A DNA stretch of 64,000 bases from Daphnia pulex (Eukaryota > Arthropoda > Branchiopoda > Diplostraca > Daphniidae). The notes beneath the pieces are model-generated. The model ran no database searches, was not told where the DNA came from, and saw nothing but the letters and a program-made list of their open reading frames with translations. The position numbers and the translations under genes are program-made. Of the stretch, positions 60,250 through 64,000 are shown piece after piece. Position 1 is the first letter of the stretch, and each line of letters opens with the position of its first letter. Where the stretch lies: contig NC_060025.1 in NCBI RefSeq assembly GCF_021134715.1, positions 1,116,001 through 1,180,000 of the forward strand. Reading direction: 5' to 3'.

Positions 60250-61318
60250 GGGTGTTTTGGTGACAGTTGTCTTTACTACTGTTTCGTCGACGAAGTTGTT
60301 CGCGGTGGCCCAGGCAACCAGCATAAAATTTAGCTTTCGTTTAATAAGCTTGTGCCAGTGGTTTGCGAACGCGATTGGAAAGCAATCAATTCTTGATTGA
60401 ATTAATAAAATGAAAGGTAAACTATTTGCAGAAAAATATTGAAAATTTATTTTAAATTTATAGTGTTTGCTATCATAACTAATGAAGAACTTAATTACCT
60501 GGAAGGTAGTCGATGAGGTAAGCGACGCCAGCTACGATTCGTCTTCGTCGTTAACAGAAGGTGCGTGAGGTATTTTCAAGCACAAAATCAGCAATGGTGT
60601 CTTCTTGATCCTGTCGCTAAAAACAAAAACGAAAACGTACAGGAAATGAAAGAAGTATGACAACTTAACAATGAAAGACGTATGATAACTTTTCCTATGT
60701 TTGATTAACTAATATTAATTGGTTTTTTTAAGGCTTATTTTCTAGATTGGTTTATGCTTCGTTTGAAAATATTCCCATTGTCGAAAATGAGTTGTATCGT
60801 AAGACCTTTTTCTGCGAGTGGGAACAGGGCTGCTGATGTGGCTGTTGCTCTTGAATAACTGGTAAGCGCTGCCTCTTTCGTCAAGGCGGGCGTGAACGAT
60901 GCTGACATTTTGGGCAGTGCTGCGGGCCGGATGCCTATAACTGGAAACTTTTTGGAGGCTGTGGTGTCTCGTTTATCCCTCGCGTCATTGGCATCTTCAG
61001 ATACCCTGAGTTCTTAAAGGAAATTAATGCAGGAAGTTACTTCCGTTGAAGTATGATCTATTGAAGTATATCTATTGCTGCTACTTGTGATTGTGTTGCA
61101 ATTACTTTCCATTTTTCTTCATTTTAGATGAATCCGGCTCTGTTGAGATTGTTGGATTTCGTGGATGACCCGATGTCGACAATCCTCCCTATCTATCCAA
61201 TGCCACTTTGGAACCAAGTCGTTGGTATCTTTGTAGCTGCGGCTGGCTACCTTAAATTGCGTTGGCAACTGTGGACGTCTCATGGCAGCATCTATTTGCG
61301 GACAACATAAATAAAGGT
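60250..61318 (+). other. Unit 2-specific insertion with coding-like fragments
   Basis: Sequence between blocks that are contiguous in unit 1 (near 54.42-54.64 kb). It has a higher GC stretch with a frame reading AASFVKAGVNDADILGSAAG and on to a stop near 61,015, and a 60-codon frame at 61128-61310. Frames are broken and no family was recognised. It may be a decayed gene fragment or mobile-element relic. Confidence 0.3.
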
Positions 61319-63042
61319 ACATTTTCCATTTTTACTTCACTCGACAAAGACAAATGAAATATTTGTTGCGGCTCTAAATCTTTTTTCCCCTATTGATTGT
61401 ATTCATTAACTCACTACCCACATTCCTCTTCTAGAAATTTACAAGTTCAATGCTTAAAACCACTTCCATGAGCTAGGCACTTCCCATTCTGTTGAGCGAA
61501 AAACAAAAACTTGTACCAGCGCATAAATTAAAGATGCAATGGCTTGTCCTTATATGGAGACACGCCTGGGTTTTCTCCAAAGGTTTTCCCCAAAGGTTTT
61601 TCCCGATGGCTTTCCCCTAAAATCTTGTTAAGGTTATCGTCGAATAAGTGATAAGAGTCGCTTATCATCACACCAGCTGTAATGACAGCTAGTGTAACAT
61701 TTAATTACGATCTTGTGAATTCTATAAATATTGCGACGTTTTTAAAAGTAAAAAGTAATTCCGGTTACCAGATTGTTTGTTGTCCAATTGAAATTGATTG
61801 GGGGAGGGAGGGGGTACACATTACACAACCATTATTATTGCCAATCATAGCACCCCACCGCCCCCCTCTTTTGGTTGATGCACTTTTTGATGATTAAAAT
61901 TAATTAACAAAAGTTCTTCTACTAGGTTTATTTAATGAGAGTACTATTGGAATGAGTAGAAAAATTAAATATTTAATGGAGCTTAAAGGAATGTCGTCGG
62001 AAAGTATTAAATTATTCCTAACTAGAAAACAAGTGTTGGGAGAAGTCTGCTCAATGCTCATTATTGAATTATATAGCCCAAATACGATCCGGTCAGATGT
62101 TAGTCAAGTTTTATTCCAATATATTTTTCTGGGAATTATTATTTTTTTTCTTTGATTGCCCTTGACAACATTTCGCAAGATAACTTAGCAACAGTCTATA
62201 AAAGTGAGAATAATCTGCTTTAGAACTCCTCCGTACTTTAGGAACGCGCTAAAACTAACAAATGTGATTCGTAACTAACTCTAACCTGCTATTCGCAATG
62301 ATATTCACGCTGCTGTGTAATTACATCGCAAACATGCACGCCAGCAGGCAAAGCGAATCGAAAAATTGTATTTAAATTTATGTTGTCTGAATTCACCAGA
62401 ATAGTTTGTGAGGTGTCGTGCGATCCGAAAAAACGCATGAATTAAAAGAACGCTGATCTCAATAGACTTGCAATATTAAAACAGGTATTTAAAAATAAAT
62501 TTAATCGATCAACGAAGGTTATGGCAGAAAGGACATGCAGGGCTGGCTGCAAGCGTTCATCGTGAGTTTGTTATCGGAGAAGAAAACAGGTCTTCGAAAC
62601 ATAGGTAGCACGGAGTCAACTCAAAAAGGCCTCGAGACTAGAAAACAACCAAACATTTCAGACAATGTTAAATTGAGGACACGTAAATTCTAAATATTTA
62701 TTTTAATAAGAATGATTCAATTTAAAATTTGCAATAATTAAAGCTTCACAGGACGATAAGCACTTATGAATTATAACGGCTGCTGGCACTGCACGTACAG
62801 TGGATCAGATTTTTCGTAATTCCAGCAAATCAAATCTTGGCATAAATATGCGCTAATAAAATTTAGGATCAAATTTAATTCTTGATGTGCTGCTGAGCGT
62901 TTGAATTGAAATCTTTATACTTTGTTGTTCCTTGACGACAGGCTGTAATTCTTAGCTCCAACGCAAGGAGAATCGAAGAGGAGTCCTGTCCCAATAAGAA
63001 GTTTGCGGAAAAGAGAACTCCTTGTTTCTTGTAGCTTTTAGG

Positions 63043-63049
63043 TATAAAT
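63043..63049 (+). promoter_or_regulatory. TATA box of the third, decayed array copy
   Basis: TATAAAT in the same ggtataaata context as the two intact copies, 86 bases before the relic start codon at 63129. Confidence 0.55.
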
Positions 63050-63128
63050 AGAGACAACTTTTTCACATTATTTCATCATTCGAATCTTCTTCCTCCTTAG
63101 CACTAGTTAACACTGAGACTTTTAAAAA

Positions 63129-63170
63129 ATGACCACGAAACGCCCCTCGGTTAGCAACTTTCCCCTGCTG
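63129..63170 (+). pseudogene. First-exon relic of a third Cys-cluster secreted gene
   Basis: Reads MTTKRPSVSNFPLL followed by a good donor (CTG then GTAAGTG), in register with exon 1 of the copies at 51244 and 57015. The two Cys and the hydrophobic residues needed for a signal peptide are replaced by charged and polar ones. No exon 2, exon 3 Cys cluster or later exon was found in the remaining 800 bases, so the copy looks broken, though exons beyond the window cannot be excluded. Confidence 0.55.
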
Positions 63171-63380
63171 GTAAGTGTAATCATTTGACTTTATTTGTGT
63201 TCAACATAACAATAATGAAAGTTAAATCTTTATCGTGCATCAAAAATGTTAACCATCTGTACTGCGGAAAAAAAAACACCGTCCGCAGTTAAATTTAGGT
63301 ATATTTTCAACATGTTCCAACTGATGCAGTGTTAATTAATTATTTTTCAATTACCATTGTAGAGTTGCCAGTTTGTCCAG

Positions 63381-63712
63381 TTTGTATGTCCTTCACGCTT
63401 GAAGGTCGCGGAGAACATTCCGTAAAACTGTCAATGCGGTGGTGTAGAGGCTGGGTGAGAACTGGACGTGTTGCAGCATCATTATCAAGCAGGTACAAAA
63501 GCCGCAAGGCTCAGCCATTTGGTTTTCATTTTGATTTTGGTTTTTGTTTGATTTTGGTTTTTTGTAGACCCATCCCCAGCAACGTCAACCAAAAGAAGGA
63601 AAGGTCGGTTTGCATTTCCTACACGCTCGAAGGTCACGGAGATCATTACGTAAAACGTGTCATGCGACGAGGTGGAGGTTGGGTGAGGACGACATGTGTG
63701 AGAAAAAGTGCA
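63381..63712 (+). repeat. Pair of ~90-base direct repeats
   Basis: Two related segments, about 63,381-63,475 and 63,609-63,705. They share a t.cttc/ctac.acgct.gaaggtc core, then cggaga.catt.cgtaaaac, and then a gaggctgggtgagaac / gaggttgggtgaggac block. They lie where exons of the third array copy would be expected. Their origin is unknown. Confidence 0.55.
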
Positions 63713-64000
63713 GGGTGAGAAAAAGTCGTATAAAATGAGAGAGAAAAGGCGTTGTTGGAAATCAGTTGAGAGAGCATCTCCGACACGGCAACAACTGCTG
63801 TACACTATTTGTGACCAATTGCATTCTTCAATGCAGTTAGTTCGCATTCATGAGTAAATATTCTGTTACTTGTATTTGTTGTATAAATTTCTATTTTGTT
63901 TTAGTCAGTTATTATTGCATATTAATGTTCAGATTATTAATTATCTAGTAATCTATGGCGTCCTGCTGTTGGGTGTTGAATCGTTGATGGTTGGGTCGAC

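Larger units (their letters stand above)
55208..61890 (+). repeat. Tandem unit 2 (about 6.7 kb)
   Basis: Second unit of the array, carrying the gene at 57015-58232. Relative to unit 1 it has two extra pieces: a second copy of the promoter region (old copy about 56.0-56.67 kb, near-identical new copy 56,670-57,056) and an insertion of roughly 0.9 kb at about 60.25-61.1 kb. The 3' part (about 61.35-61.8 kb) matches 54.64-55.1 kb. Confidence 0.6.
61891..64000 (+). repeat. Tandem unit 3, partial and decayed
   Basis: The start matches the upstream parts of units 1 and 2, for example the ctgctcaatg..attatt region near 62,050, a gggctgg..gcgttcatcgtgag block near 62,540 and the ttgacgacaggc block near 62,935. 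It carries a TATA box and a first-exon relic, and is cut by the window end. Confidence 0.55.

Overview
The window looks like nuclear DNA of a small-genome arthropod, most likely a branchiopod crustacean of the Daphnia type. Introns are mostly short (about 50-130 bases, GT-AG). The gene set combines an ionotropic-receptor chemosensor, tandem families of small secreted proteins, an invertebrate cathepsin L-like protease and broadly conserved eukaryotic genes. The species assignment is inference from style and content. No prokaryotic, viral or CRISPR features were seen.

Layout. 0.4-1.4 kb: a small secreted acidic/Tyr-Pro-rich protein gene (+). 1.9-2.9 kb: copy A of a dispersed ~1 kb repeat with a conserved hairpin. 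3.6-3.9 kb: a possible tRNA-derived SINE. 4.5-6.0 and 9.5-11.05 kb: two paralogous secreted proteins (+) made of phase-0 exons that each encode a ~69-residue repeat. They flank a single-exon ionotropic receptor (-, 6.46-8.39 kb). 11.2-17.1 kb: no gene seen. 17.1-30.9 kb: a large (+) gene with a 7 kb first intron, encoding a ~1026-residue secreted Ser/Thr/Pro-rich protein. Its first intron contains repeat copy B and, just downstream, possible alternative 5' exons. 32.1-35.0 kb: a four-transmembrane tetraspanin-like protein (-) with a ~500-residue mucin-like loop. 35.2-38.1 kb: NDC80 (-). 39.0-41.0 kb: BBS1 (-). 41.6-42.4 kb: a Ly6/uPAR-like, probably GPI-anchored protein (+). 42.8-46.2 kb: UBE3A (-). 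47.1-48.7 kb: cathepsin L-like protease (-). 49.9-64 kb: a tandem array of three ~5-7 kb units. The first two each carry a five-exon gene for a ~220-residue secreted Cys-cluster protein; the third keeps only a decayed promoter and first exon.

The central housekeeping block (kinetochore, BBSome, ubiquitin ligase) is ordinary and well supported: every exon junction closes in frame. The accessory ends of the window hold the novelty: a modular repeat-exon secreted family, a secreted-gene array with patchy gene conversion and a doubled promoter, a mucin-loop tetraspanin-like protein, and a hairpin-bearing dispersed repeat that lies next to a possible alternative first exon. Exon coordinates come from reading frames and splice consensus by eye; no alignment or expression data were available.
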